The notes under the pieces: generated by a model
Told to the model about the DNA's origin: nothing
Databases searched by the model: none
The model's input: only the letters and a program-made list of their open reading frames with translations
Part shown: positions 28,661-37,076 of the stretch, piece by piece
Layout: each line of letters starts with the position of its first letter
Position numbering within the stretch: the first letter of the stretch is position 1
Assembly: GCA_009780515.1 (NCBI GenBank)
Contig: WQZX01000001.1
Coordinates: 62,001-126,000 of the forward strand
Direction of reading: 5' to 3'
Length of the DNA stretch: 64,000 nucleotides
DNA from: Nocardioidaceae bacterium
Lineage (GTDB): Bacteria; Actinomycetota; Actinomycetes; Propionibacteriales; Nocardioidaceae
Made by a program: the position numbers and the translations under genes

Positions 28661-29793
28661 ATGTAGGGCTTGATGTGTCGGGCGATCGCCCGAGCCAGAC
28701 CGGAAGGCACGGCGTTGCCGATCTGCTTGGCGATCGCGATCTTCGACCCGACCCACTGGTAGTCCTCCGGGAAATCCTGGATCAACGACGCCTCATAGTG
28801 GGTGACGACGCGGTTCACGGACTTGCGCGGGTTTCCCCGTACGTAGAGGCGCTGCTCACGCGGGTCCTGGACGCCGGGCTCCCACTGCGGGTGCAGGTAG
28901 GAACCCTTCTCGGGCTTGAAGAACTCCGTGCGGATGGTGTGCGACGGGAAGTCCCAGCGCATCCGGCCCATGACGTCTGTGGTGCCGGTCGCCTTCTCGC
29001 GCCAGCAACGCGGCAACAACTCAGGCGGGACATCGAAGCGGCCGCCGCCGGGTGGGACGTACGAGTACCGGTCGAGGGACAACTGGCGCGGGTCTCGGCG
29101 GAAGTGGATGTCGAGGCCCTTGAACACGCCCGGCATCGGCTCGCCGAAGAACGACGTCACTGACTGCGGCAGCTCCGTGGTGTCAGGACGCGCGGGAAGC
29201 CCCTCGATCCGATCACGAACGGTTCGCCACTGCTTCAGGCCGGAGGCCGTCTCGCGAGCATGCGTCGGCTCCGGCAGCTCGATCCTGCCGACGCGAGAGC
29301 CGATGATGATCGTGCGACGACGTCGCTGCGAGACGCCGTAGTCAGCGGCGTTGAGCACCCCATAGGAGATCTCGTAGTCCTTGAGCAGGCCGTGTTCAAC
29401 CTCAGCCTGAAGCATCGCGAACTCGGGCGACTTCGCGAACCTGTCGACGTTCTCGATGACGAACACCTGCGGCTTCGCGGTCCTGATGAAGCGCATGTAC
29501 TCGCGCCAGAGCTGGTTGCGCGGGTCGTCGAGTCGCTTAAGACCCAGGTTGGAGAACCCCTGACACGGCGGTCCGCCGATGATGACGTCGGCGAGCGGAA
29601 TCTGGTTCTTCGCGACCTCGGCGATATCGCCGGGGATGACGTGGTCCTCGCCCCAGTTCGCGGCGTAGGTCGCCGCGGCATAGCGGTCCCACTCGACGGC
29701 CAGGACCGGCTGGAACCCCTCGTCGGCGAAGCCGACGGTCATGCCTCCACACCCGGCGAACAGGTCGATGCTGGTCGGCTTAGAGGCGGTCAT
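28654..29793 (-). CDS. DNA (cytosine-5) methyltransferase
   Basis: A 379-residue C5-cytosine methyltransferase with all the main motifs in order: I (DLFAGCGGMTVGF), IV with the catalytic cysteine (GGPPCQGFSNLG), VI (FVIENVDRF), VIII (QRRRRTIIIGSR) and X (QIGNAVPSGLARAIARHI). It would protect GCCGGC sites against the two flanking endonucleases. It could also serve as a self-marking enzyme for the DrmA/DrmB system, as C5 methyltransferase DrmMII does in class 2 DISARM. It is convergent with the NaeI-like gene and divergent from the NgoMIV-like gene. Recognition sequence is not readable from motifs and is inferred. Confidence 0.92.
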   Translation of the reverse strand: MTASKPTSIDLFAGCGGMTVGFADEGFQPVLAVEWDRYAAATYAANWGEDHVIPGDIAEVAKNQIPLADVIIGGPPCQGFSNLGLKRLDDPRNQLWREYMRFIRTAKPQVFVIENVDRFAKSPEFAMLQAEVEHGLLKDYEISYGVLNAADYGVSQRRRRTIIIGSRVGRIELPEPTHARETASGLKQWRTVRDRIEGLPARPDTTELPQSVTSFFGEPMPGVFKGLDIHFRRDPRQLSLDRYSYVPPGGGRFDVPPELLPRCWREKATGTTDVMGRMRWDFPSHTIRTEFFKPEKGSYLHPQWEPGVQDPREQRLYVRGNPRKSVNRVVTHYEASLIQDFPEDYQWVGSKIAIAKQIGNAVPSGLARAIARHIKPYIS

Positions 29794-29894
29794 GGCTCGA
29801 TCGTAAGTTCGAGGGCCGACATTTCCTGTAGCAACGCCGACGTGTGACTGGAGTGACGGGCGGCGCTGGCCTCGGGAGGGTTAGGGTCCAAGGT

Positions 29895-30773
29895 GTGCCA
29901 GCCAGCTTCGCCAAGGAACTCTGCGGTTACCGCGATCACGGCAAGCCGAACACGTCCGACAGGACGAAAGCCGACTCGGTCGCGCTCGGCTTCGCGATGT
30001 TCGACGCGCTCGGGGTGCCGCGAGACACCCCCGGCCAGGACGAAACAGGCCTCCCCTTCGCGCAGAAGGTCGCCGCAGACCTCGCTGCCCGCCTGAGTGC
30101 CGCCGAGCGTGGGATCGAGGTTGCTCCCGAGGGCGCCGTGAACACATTTCAGCAGTACCGCCACGTCGGCGCCCTTGCTGACATCGCTGCGGACCCGTCG
30201 CCGGCATTCACCAAGGCGTGGAGGCGCCTCACCACCGAGGCCAGGAAAAGGATCGCGGCACCTCCGTCTGCCGTGGATCGTCTCGAGCAACTGATCGCGG
30301 ACGTCGAGAGCGCGACCGCCTCCGAAGCGCAGCTCCGGCGGAGGGTCCTCGACGAGATCGGCGCCGAGTCGCTGCTGAAGCTCGATGTCGTCGTGGCGCG
30401 AACTCAACCGCCTCGCCTTGCGGAGCTGGAGATCGGGCTCTCGCTCAAGTGGTCGCTGCGCACCGACCGCGCCCAGGACTGTCGGTCGCAGGGTGCGAAG
30501 TTGTCCGCACTTCGACGGGGGCGCATGCCGCACTTCGCCGCAGTGACGATGGAGCCGAGGCCCTACATGCTCAACCTTCTCGGCGGGGGCTCCGGCGATG
30601 TCGACTGCGTCTACCATCTGCATCTGCCTGCGCTGCAAGCCGCCATCGACGAGGTGTACGGCAACAGGACCGACAAGACCTCGCAGCGCATCGTGGCCGG
30701 ATTCCAGCGCCTCGTAGAGCAGCGCCGTGTGCGGGACTACGACGAACTGGTCGCGTACGCCGCAACACTCTAA
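29895..30773 (+). CDS. NgoMIV-like type II restriction endonuclease
   Basis: A 292-residue relative of NgoMIV, a tetrameric enzyme that cuts G^CCGGC. The core LSLKWSLRTDRAQ contains the S-x-K active-site pair followed by R-x-D-R. In NgoMIV the corresponding Arg191, Asp193 and Arg194 contact the CCGG bases, as I recall the structure. Further matches are GRMPHFAAVTMEP and GDVDCVYHLHLPAL. The GTG at 29895 gives a length close to NgoMIV (286 residues) and has AGGG eight bases upstream; a GTG at 29844 would add 17 poorly protein-like residues. vsr follows two bases after its stop. Confidence 0.86.
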   Translation: MPASFAKELCGYRDHGKPNTSDRTKADSVALGFAMFDALGVPRDTPGQDETGLPFAQKVAADLAARLSAAERGIEVAPEGAVNTFQQYRHVGALADIAADPSPAFTKAWRRLTTEARKRIAAPPSAVDRLEQLIADVESATASEAQLRRRVLDEIGAESLLKLDVVVARTQPPRLAELEIGLSLKWSLRTDRAQDCRSQGAKLSALRRGRMPHFAAVTMEPRPYMLNLLGGGSGDVDCVYHLHLPALQAAIDEVYGNRTDKTSQRIVAGFQRLVEQRRVRDYDELVAYAATL

Positions 30774-30775
30774 GC

Positions 30776-31207
30776 ATGTCCAGTTGGGCCTCATCGCCAG
30801 GCGTCCGGCGTGGGATGCAGGGAAATCGAGGGCGCGACACTAAGCCCGAGCTCGCTGTCCGGCGCGCCGCACATGCGGCGGGCCTGAGATATCGCGTCGA
30901 CTACCGTCCGATCCCGACTCTGAACCGACGGGCGGACCTCGTATTCACGCGCGCGAAGATCGCCGTGTTCGTCGACGGCTGCTTCTGGCACGGCTGTCCA
31001 GAACATCACACGATCGCGAAGACGAACGCGTCGTTCTGGGCCGACAAGGTCAGACACAATCGCGAGCGGGACGCCAACACCGACGAGCTGCTCGTCCAAG
31101 CTGGATGGACTGTGATTCGCGTCTGGGAGCATGAGCCCGCCGACCTCGTCGTCGCCCGGATCGTGGCGGCGCTTCGGCCTGACGAGGGTGACGAGACGAA
31201 GCAGTAG
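30776..31207 (+). CDS. vsr: very short patch repair endonuclease
   Basis: A 143-residue Vsr-type mismatch endonuclease that nicks beside T in T:G mismatches arising from deamination of 5-methylcytosine. The motifs RGRDTKPELAVRRAAHAAG, RADLVF, FVDGCFWHGCPEH and FWADKVRHNRERD carry the metal-binding Asp/His residues and the zinc-type Cys/His set. Length is normal. The ATG is two bases after the NgoMIV-like stop, so they are coupled. Its presence fits a C5 methyltransferase in the same cluster. On the other strand its coding region is overlapped by a long open frame discussed separately. Confidence 0.93.
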   Translation: MSSWASSPGVRRGMQGNRGRDTKPELAVRRAAHAAGLRYRVDYRPIPTLNRRADLVFTRAKIAVFVDGCFWHGCPEHHTIAKTNASFWADKVRHNRERDANTDELLVQAGWTVIRVWEHEPADLVVARIVAALRPDEGDETKQ

Positions 31208-31486
31208 CGTCCTCGCCCCGAGTAGCGCCAACTTGATGGCATCCCAGCCGAGCACGAGAACGACGAGGTTCAGCCACCCTGGGGCGCCAGAGGCCACGGC
31301 CTCCGCCACCATGTGCATGGCGATGAGGAGTGCGGCTGCTCCCGCGAGCAGCCCGAGTGCGGTTCGAAACCGTGGCGGCCGAATCCGGACGTGACGGACC
31401 AGGAGATTCGAGGGCGCGTAGAGCTGCAGGTACCGGTGCACGAGGGCGACAGCAGCGAATACGGGGAGGGCGAGCAGGAGGACCAT
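30791..31486 (-). CDS. small membrane protein of the conjugative block, 3' end uncertain
   Basis: The first 95 or so residues look real: the ATG at 31486 has AAAGGAATCCCC upstream, and the sequence has membrane helices (LLLALPVFAAVALVHRYL; ALGLLAGAAALLIAMHMVAEA; WLNLVVLVLGWDAIKLALL). From about 31,207 leftward the frame runs antisense to vsr and looks non-coding. The original gene was perhaps shorter or lost its 3' end when the defence block joined here. It lies downstream of the relaxase in the same direction and may be a transfer-associated membrane protein. The annotated left end is only where the frame stops. Confidence 0.45.
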   Translation of the reverse strand: MVLLLALPVFAAVALVHRYLQLYAPSNLLVRHVRIRPPRFRTALGLLAGAAALLIAMHMVAEAVASGAPGWLNLVVLVLGWDAIKLALLGARTLLLRLVTLVRPKRRHDPGDDEVGGLMLPDANHSPSSLDEQLVGVGVPLAIVSDLVGPERRVRLRDRVMFWTAVPEAAVDEHGDLRAREYEVRPSVQSRDRTVVDAISQARRMCGAPDSELGLSVAPSISLHPTPDAWR

Positions 31487-31584
31487 CGGGGATTCCTTTC
31501 GTCGGGTCCTCCGTGCATAGGCCTCCAACCGCCCAACAGAGCCAGGGAGGCCCCTACCTGTGGATAAGACCTGCCTGCCGTGAC

Positions 31585-34500
31585 CTATGGGCCCGAGATG
31601 GCTGACGACTCGACCACGGGGCGCGCCCGGTCCTCGCGACGATCAAGCCTCGCTGCTGCTCGGACCGACTGCAGGGCGCGCCGACGGTCGTTCTCCTGGG
31701 CTCCGTTCGGGGAGCGGCTCCCGACGGGCAGGTCGGAGGTGACGCCGTAACGGTCGCGGTAGGCAGCGACGGTGCTCGCCGCCTCCAACCATCGATCGCG
31801 CTCGGCTGGCTCATCGGGTATCCGACCGAGGCGTCGGATCCACCGTGCCTCGCTAGATGTGGCGTCTTCCGCGAGAGCTCGGGCACGGCTCTCGATCAGC
31901 TCCTTGCGTTCGTCGATGGCTTGGTGGTCCTCGTCGTTCATCTTGCCGAGTGGCTCGGGGATCAGGCCCGCTATCAGACGTGGCCGGAGGCGGCAGCCAC
32001 GCGGTGGGGTGGAGGCTGCCTTGTCGATCCGATAGCGGAGGACGGCCGCGATGTCGTCGGCGTCGTCGAGCCGGTGCTGGGTGACGACGCGCGGGACCAG
32101 GTGACCGAGATCGTGGTGGTTGGCCTCGGCTCGGCGTAGCGCAGCCGTGAGCGGCCCGAACGCCGTCGAGTCGACCACGGACGCATGCTGGTCCTCGGTG
32201 AGACCCGACCGGCGCAGCAGTTCGATGAAGCGGTCGCGCTGGGCCTCAGCGGCGATGGTCTCGAGTTCGGCGGCGAGGCGGTCGATGCCGCCGTGGATGG
32301 CGTACTCGTCCTCGATCGTCTGGTGGGCAGACCTGCTCGCACCGCTGTGCTGGAGCACGCCGTAGAGCACCGTCCTGGCCGTGACGTCGTCCGGCTCGGG
32401 GGTCGAGTGGCTCTCATCGGGCTGGTCCAGGGCCACGTAGGCAATGTTCGCGTCGCGGCCGCGGGTCATCGAGACGTAGAGATTCTCTCGAGTGGTCGTG
32501 GCGGTGACCACGACGTGAGCGGTATCGACGGTGACTCCTTGGGCCCGGTGGGCGGTGATGGCGTAGCCGAGGTCGAGGTGCACGGCGACGTACTCGGGCG
32601 GGAGGACGGTGCTCCCCCGCCGGCGCTCGTCGAGGCGCCGTACGACGACGGAGCCGTCGCGGCGGATGTCGGTGATGCGCCAGCGGTCGCCGTTCTTGAC
32701 CCAACCGCTTGAGATCGTGCGCAGGGTGCGGTCGTTGCGGCGGGTGATCACGGTGTCGCCGACCGACGCGCTGGCTCCGTCGGCGAGCTTCATCTCGCGG
32801 CCGTCGACGGCTCCGTCGCGGAGCAGCCGTTCGGCCCGGGCGCGCTCGTTGAGGGCACGTACGGCGTGGGTCGACTCGGTGACGAGGATGCTTGCCCATC
32901 CGGCTCGAGTGTCGGTGCGCCAGGCGTCGTAGGCAGCGTCGAGCATCTCGTCGGTCAGGCCCTCGCAGATCCGGCCGTGACGCGCATAGGTCGGGATCAC
33001 GTCGACCTCACCGGCGCCGAGACGCAGCGATGCCTCCTTCTCCCACTCGTTCGTGAAGCGGTGGATCTCGGTCAAGGTCGCCACATCGGGTCGGCGGTCA
33101 ACGAGGAGGGCGAAGGCGCCACCTGCCTCGACGGACTGGAGCTGGTGCGGGTCGCCGACCAGCAACACCTTCGCTCTGGCACTCGCGGCAATGCCAGCGA
33201 TCCGTTCGAGCGTCCTGGTGTCGGCCAGCGTCGTCTCGTCGAGGATGACGAGCTGCCCGTGGCGTAGTTCGGTTCGGCCGTGGTCGTACTCGTGGAGCCA
33301 CTTCGCGGTGTTCTCGCACGCGACGCCGAGATCGTCCGAGAGAGCTTGCGCAGCGGTGGCGGACGGCGCGAGGCCGATGACGCTCCCCCGCCCGTGCTCG
33401 ACCACCCAGGCCGAGCGCAGGGCACTCATCGTCTTGGTCTTTCCTGTGCCTGCGGGGCCGACGAGCAGGTCGACCTGACGACCGGAGGCAGCGATGCTCT
33501 CCAACGCTCGGCGTTGCTCGTCGCTCAACTCGGTCCCTCGTGTCGAGAGTCGGGCGAGGACCGCCGGCCGGACGACCGGCGCTCCCATCACATCCGCCCG
33601 GTCGAGGAGTCGTGCCTCAGCGTCGAGCACGGCGGTCGATGAGTACTTCTCACCATGCCGAGGCCGGAACATGCTGGTGCCGTTGTCGCGCTGGAAGCGC
33701 ACCGGGGTGAGGGCAAGCTCGGGCGGAGTGAGTGTGACGGACCGCTGCTCGGCGGCTTCGACGACCATCGCAACGAGCACTTCTCGGTCCTGGGTGGTCG
33801 CCAAGCGCAGATCCATCGTCTGCTTGGCTGCCTCGGCGGTCAGGTTCCAGTGGGTCCAGGTCGCGCGCTTGACGCTGACCGCGGCGACGACGTCGGTCGC
33901 GATCGCCTCGATCGTCGGCATGGGGACGTCATCGATGCGGAGCGACTGCCCCGCTTGTCCCAGGAGGCTGGCCGCCCAGGGCGTCGGGTCGGTGCCCGAC
34001 TTCTCGGCTGCTCGGCGTCGCCAGTCAGCCGTGAGGTCGGCGAGGGAACGGACCTCCTTCGGTGGCCGGGTAGCGAGGGTCGCCTGGGCGCGCAGTTCGA
34101 CGATGACCTTCGCGGAGGGTCGGCGTCCGTGGCGGGTGACGTACTCGGTGATGAGCTCGTCCTTCTTGAGTTCGATCGCGCGGGTGCGGCTGGAGAACTC
34201 TGCGATCAGGTCGTCGCTGACGCCCTTGATCTCCCAGCGGGGGTTGCGGTCCGGGCCGCGCTGCCGCAGTGCCCACTCGACGCCGAGGTCACGGCTGAGT
34301 CGATCAGCGAGCAGTGCGTCGTACAAGGCGGACAGGCCGGTTCGGGAGGCGAAGACCGGGCGACCGTCGAGGCTGCGCCACCGTCCGTCCATGACCGTCT
34401 TCACCTTGTTCGCGACCACGACGTGCGTGTGCAGTTGCGGGTCGCCGGCACGGGAATCGAAGTGGTCGTATGAGACCGCGGCGACGCCGATAACGTCGAC

Positions 34501-35103
34501 CTGGGCGACCGCACCGTCCTTGTCCGAGATGCCGGTGCGGGTCGCGGCGACCTCGCGCTCGAAGTACGCGACGACGTCGGCGACCGCTGCATGGTGTGCG
34601 TCGGCGATCCGTGCCTGCGTTCCGGCGTCGGCGACGCCCCACAGGACGGAGACCGACTTGGGCACGCTAAAGGTGAGATCGAACCCCGCGACGGGCCGAC
34701 GTGCGCCGGCTGCTGCCACCTCGGCTTCGATCCGCGCCACTTCGACCTCGCGGTCCTCGTCGCGCAGGCCTGAGTCGAGCCCGTCGGCTCGGTCCTTGAT
34801 CCGCTCGGCCAGAGGCTTGTACGTCGGGTAGGCGCGGCCGAGCTGCTCGCCGGTGATCGGGTCACGACCCATCCCGATCAGCAGCGCCAACTGCTCCTCG
34901 GTCACCGGCATGCCGGGCTGGAGCTGTCCATCCCCGAAGGCGGCGATCCCGCTGCCGAGCCAGCGGCCGGGTGGGGTACCCACCTCGGAGTAGTAGCGCG
35001 TCAGCGGCGTCGAGAGAGCGCGGTTGCCGTCGCCGGCGGTCACGGAGCGAAGCAGGTACTGGTAGCCGCTGCCCGCGGACATTCGACGCATCGACACACT
35101 CAC
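31585..35103 (-). CDS. traA: MobF-type conjugative relaxase-helicase
   Basis: A 1172-residue TrwC/TraA-like protein that would nick and unwind the element at oriT for transfer. The N-terminal relaxase domain has paired tyrosines (YY 37-38, candidate nucleophiles) and the metal-binding histidines H214, H225 and H227 (SYDHFD, DPQLHTHVVV). The C-terminal SF1 helicase has Walker A GPAGTGKT (549-556), ILDETTL, GDPHQLQSVEAG and YAITAHRAQGVTVD. The GTG at 35103 is preferred because GGAGG ends nine bases upstream; the frame extends further 5' through the purine-rich intergenic region. It is divergent from the pilus operon. No VirD4-type coupling protein is in the window. Confidence 0.9.
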   Translation of the reverse strand: MSVSMRRMSAGSGYQYLLRSVTAGDGNRALSTPLTRYYSEVGTPPGRWLGSGIAAFGDGQLQPGMPVTEEQLALLIGMGRDPITGEQLGRAYPTYKPLAERIKDRADGLDSGLRDEDREVEVARIEAEVAAAGARRPVAGFDLTFSVPKSVSVLWGVADAGTQARIADAHHAAVADVVAYFEREVAATRTGISDKDGAVAQVDVIGVAAVSYDHFDSRAGDPQLHTHVVVANKVKTVMDGRWRSLDGRPVFASRTGLSALYDALLADRLSRDLGVEWALRQRGPDRNPRWEIKGVSDDLIAEFSSRTRAIELKKDELITEYVTRHGRRPSAKVIVELRAQATLATRPPKEVRSLADLTADWRRRAAEKSGTDPTPWAASLLGQAGQSLRIDDVPMPTIEAIATDVVAAVSVKRATWTHWNLTAEAAKQTMDLRLATTQDREVLVAMVVEAAEQRSVTLTPPELALTPVRFQRDNGTSMFRPRHGEKYSSTAVLDAEARLLDRADVMGAPVVRPAVLARLSTRGTELSDEQRRALESIAASGRQVDLLVGPAGTGKTKTMSALRSAWVVEHGRGSVIGLAPSATAAQALSDDLGVACENTAKWLHEYDHGRTELRHGQLVILDETTLADTRTLERIAGIAASARAKVLLVGDPHQLQSVEAGGAFALLVDRRPDVATLTEIHRFTNEWEKEASLRLGAGEVDVIPTYARHGRICEGLTDEMLDAAYDAWRTDTRAGWASILVTESTHAVRALNERARAERLLRDGAVDGREMKLADGASASVGDTVITRRNDRTLRTISSGWVKNGDRWRITDIRRDGSVVVRRLDERRRGSTVLPPEYVAVHLDLGYAITAHRAQGVTVDTAHVVVTATTTRENLYVSMTRGRDANIAYVALDQPDESHSTPEPDDVTARTVLYGVLQHSGASRSAHQTIEDEYAIHGGIDRLAAELETIAAEAQRDRFIELLRRSGLTEDQHASVVDSTAFGPLTAALRRAEANHHDLGHLVPRVVTQHRLDDADDIAAVLRYRIDKAASTPPRGCRLRPRLIAGLIPEPLGKMNDEDHQAIDERKELIESRARALAEDATSSEARWIRRLGRIPDEPAERDRWLEAASTVAAYRDRYGVTSDLPVGSRSPNGAQENDRRRALQSVRAAARLDRREDRARPVVESSAISGP

Positions 35104-35496
35104 GGCCGCTTTCCTCCCACACGGCCGAGGTGCGCGTTCCTCTCCACAGCCCCCTCGATCTGCACCCCGTGTGGAGCTCGAGAAGGAGATGGGGTGGATG
35201 AGGACGAGGGAAGTGGGACGCAGTGGCGGAGGGACGAAGCGAGGGACCGAGGCGGGGTGGCGGAGCGAGATGAGCTGAGGGGGCGGAAGGAGAAAGCAGA
35301 GATGAGGGGGGAAGGGGGAGATCCGGCAGGAGGAGGTGAGCTGGAAGACGTCGCCCACCTGTCCTCTGAAGTGCCGGCGAACCGGCCGGCGCTCCGAAGC
35401 AAAAACAGGCATAGGCTGGGGCCAGACGATGTACGCACCGCCCGCGGGCGCGTCTCGTCCACCTCGAGCCGGATGGCACGAGGAAGCAGGAACCGC
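35104..35496. other. 393-base intergenic region with purine-rich segment; candidate oriT/promoter
   Basis: No gene is supported here. About 35,170-35,355 the plus strand is strongly purine-rich, almost all G and A with scattered T and C, so the strands are sharply asymmetric. Further right are two GCCGGC hexamers (35373-35378 and 35385-35390) inside a GC inverted repeat. The divergent promoters of the relaxase and lipoprotein genes must lie here. The position next to the relaxase makes it a candidate oriT, but no nick-site consensus was recognised. Confidence 0.5.
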
Positions 35497-36117
35497 ATGA
35501 CGAAGCGATTCGGGTTGATCCCCTGGGCGACCGGCATTCTGCTGCTGGCCGCGATGTCGGCATGTGGCAGCAACGAGGCCGATCCGCAGCCCACGGCACC
35601 GACCACGACGTCGGCGCCGACCTCCCCTACGACGAGCACGTCCCCAACGTCTCCGTCAGCCGCTGCGGCCGCGAACGCCGAGGCGGTCGTACGCCGGTAC
35701 TACGCGACCCTCGACCGCGTCCGCCAGGACCCGACCGTTCCGATCACGCTGCTGCGCCGAGCCGAGAACGGCATCGAACTCAGGGCCGACCAGCGACTGG
35801 TCACGAGCGAGCGGAAGCAGCACCAACGCCAGACCGGCAGCGTTCGCCTCGTTTCAGTCGTCGTCCAGTCCGTTGATCTGGACAACTCCGACGCCAAGGG
35901 CGGCACGGCGCCGACCGCGCAGGTCGACGTCTGCTGGGATGTCAGCAACGTCGACCTCGTGGACAAGAACGGCAAGTCCGTCGTGCCGAGCACGCGACCC
36001 GATCAAGGCAGCACGCGCTACTTCGTGACGAACCCGAGGTGGAGCACCCATCCAACAGACGGCTGGCGCGTCTCGAACGGGCAAGACCTGAAGCTGGCGT
36101 CATGCTCCGGCTCGTAG
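35497..36117 (+). CDS. putative lipoprotein of the pilus/transfer operon
   Basis: A 206-residue lipoprotein. The signal peptide (LIPWATGILLLAAM) ends at a lipobox-like MSAC, followed by a Thr/Pro/Ser-rich wall-spanning linker. The globular part (AVVRRYYATLDRVRQDP, then VDVCWDVSNVDLVDKNGKS and RYFVTNPRW) has an NTF2-like/SnoaL layout. It opens the plus-strand operon and its end overlaps the next gene by 16 bases. An upstream in-frame ATG at 35473 would add eight residues. Function is unknown; a role in pilus assembly or transfer at the cell surface is suggested by context only. Confidence 0.72.
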   Translation: MTKRFGLIPWATGILLLAAMSACGSNEADPQPTAPTTTSAPTSPTTSTSPTSPSAAAAANAEAVVRRYYATLDRVRQDPTVPITLLRRAENGIELRADQRLVTSERKQHQRQTGSVRLVSVVVQSVDLDNSDAKGGTAPTAQVDVCWDVSNVDLVDKNGKSVVPSTRPDQGSTRYFVTNPRWSTHPTDGWRVSNGQDLKLASCSGS

Positions 36118-37052
36118 CTCGACTGCTCGCCTTCGGCATCGTCGCGGCTTACCTCGTGTCTTTAACGACCGGCGTCGCCACCGCGGACACGAAGTGTCAG
36201 AAGACCGACGCGACGACCGGTGCCTGTCTGATCACCGTCGAGGTCCCTAGCCATCCGGGTAAGCCGGGCGATGAGGGCCCGCAGGACACAGGCTCGGGTG
36301 CGGCCTGCTACTGGGACGGAACCTCGCAGGGGATCTCGAACCCGCCTCCCGGCCCCGTCCCCTGCGAGTCGGCCGACGGCTACTGGTCGAACAGCTACCA
36401 CTGCTACATCAGCGCGGTCACTCCCCCGCCACTCGCAGGCGATCCTGCTTGGCAGGGGCACAGGCCGGGCGACGGCGCGATCTACAACTGCTACCAGCCG
36501 CAGACCGGGATGCTCATCATGATCTGGGCGCAGGACCCGCCGCCGAACTCGGGCACCGGACCCACACCACGCGAGGTCGCGCAGATCGCCGTCAAGCACA
36601 TGGGGCTGACCGCGATCGAGATCGGCATCGTGCCCAAGCCCGGAGCGAACAGCATCGGCCTGGTCGGGATGCCGGTGTGGATGTGGGCGGCGAATCCCAG
36701 CCCCCACAGCATCGGACCGATCACCTCCAGCGCGAGCGCAGGCGGGATGACGGTCACGGCGACGGCGAAGCTGCTGCATGTCACCTGGGAAATGGGCGAC
36801 GGCAGTCAGGTCCTCTGCAAGACGGCGGGAACGCCGTACAAGCCGGCGTACGGGCAGAAGGACTCCCCGGACTGCGGCTACAACTACAAGCTGTCGAGCG
36901 CGCGTGAGCCGGGTCAGGCCTACACGGTCACCGCCACGTCGAGCTGGGTCATTACGTGGGCGGGTGCCGGTCAGACCGGCACGATCCGTCTCGATGGCCT
37001 GACCCGCTCGGCCCAGATCCGGATCGGCGAGGCGCAGGTGCTCGTGGACTGA
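36102..37052 (+). CDS. secreted hypothetical protein
   Basis: A 316-residue secreted protein with a signal peptide (LVARLLAFGIVAAYLVSL, cleavage near ATADTK). Several cysteines in the first half (CQKTD, GACLITV, ACYWDG, CESADG, YHCYIS, YNCYQPQ) probably form disulfides outside the cell. The C-terminal half is beta-rich (MTVTATAKLLHVTWEMGDGS, then YTVTATSSWVITWAGAGQ), with a WEMGDGS-type PKD-like strand. It overlaps the lipoprotein gene and precedes cpaB-like by 24 bases. Such proteins recur in actinobacterial Tad loci, where they may be surface components; I do not know the function. Confidence 0.72.
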   Translation: MLRLVARLLAFGIVAAYLVSLTTGVATADTKCQKTDATTGACLITVEVPSHPGKPGDEGPQDTGSGAACYWDGTSQGISNPPPGPVPCESADGYWSNSYHCYISAVTPPPLAGDPAWQGHRPGDGAIYNCYQPQTGMLIMIWAQDPPPNSGTGPTPREVAQIAVKHMGLTAIEIGIVPKPGANSIGLVGMPVWMWAANPSPHSIGPITSSASAGGMTVTATAKLLHVTWEMGDGSQVLCKTAGTPYKPAYGQKDSPDCGYNYKLSSAREPGQAYTVTATSSWVITWAGAGQTGTIRLDGLTRSAQIRIGEAQVLVD

Positions 37053-37076
37053 CGAGCGCTGCGGGGAGGTACGACG

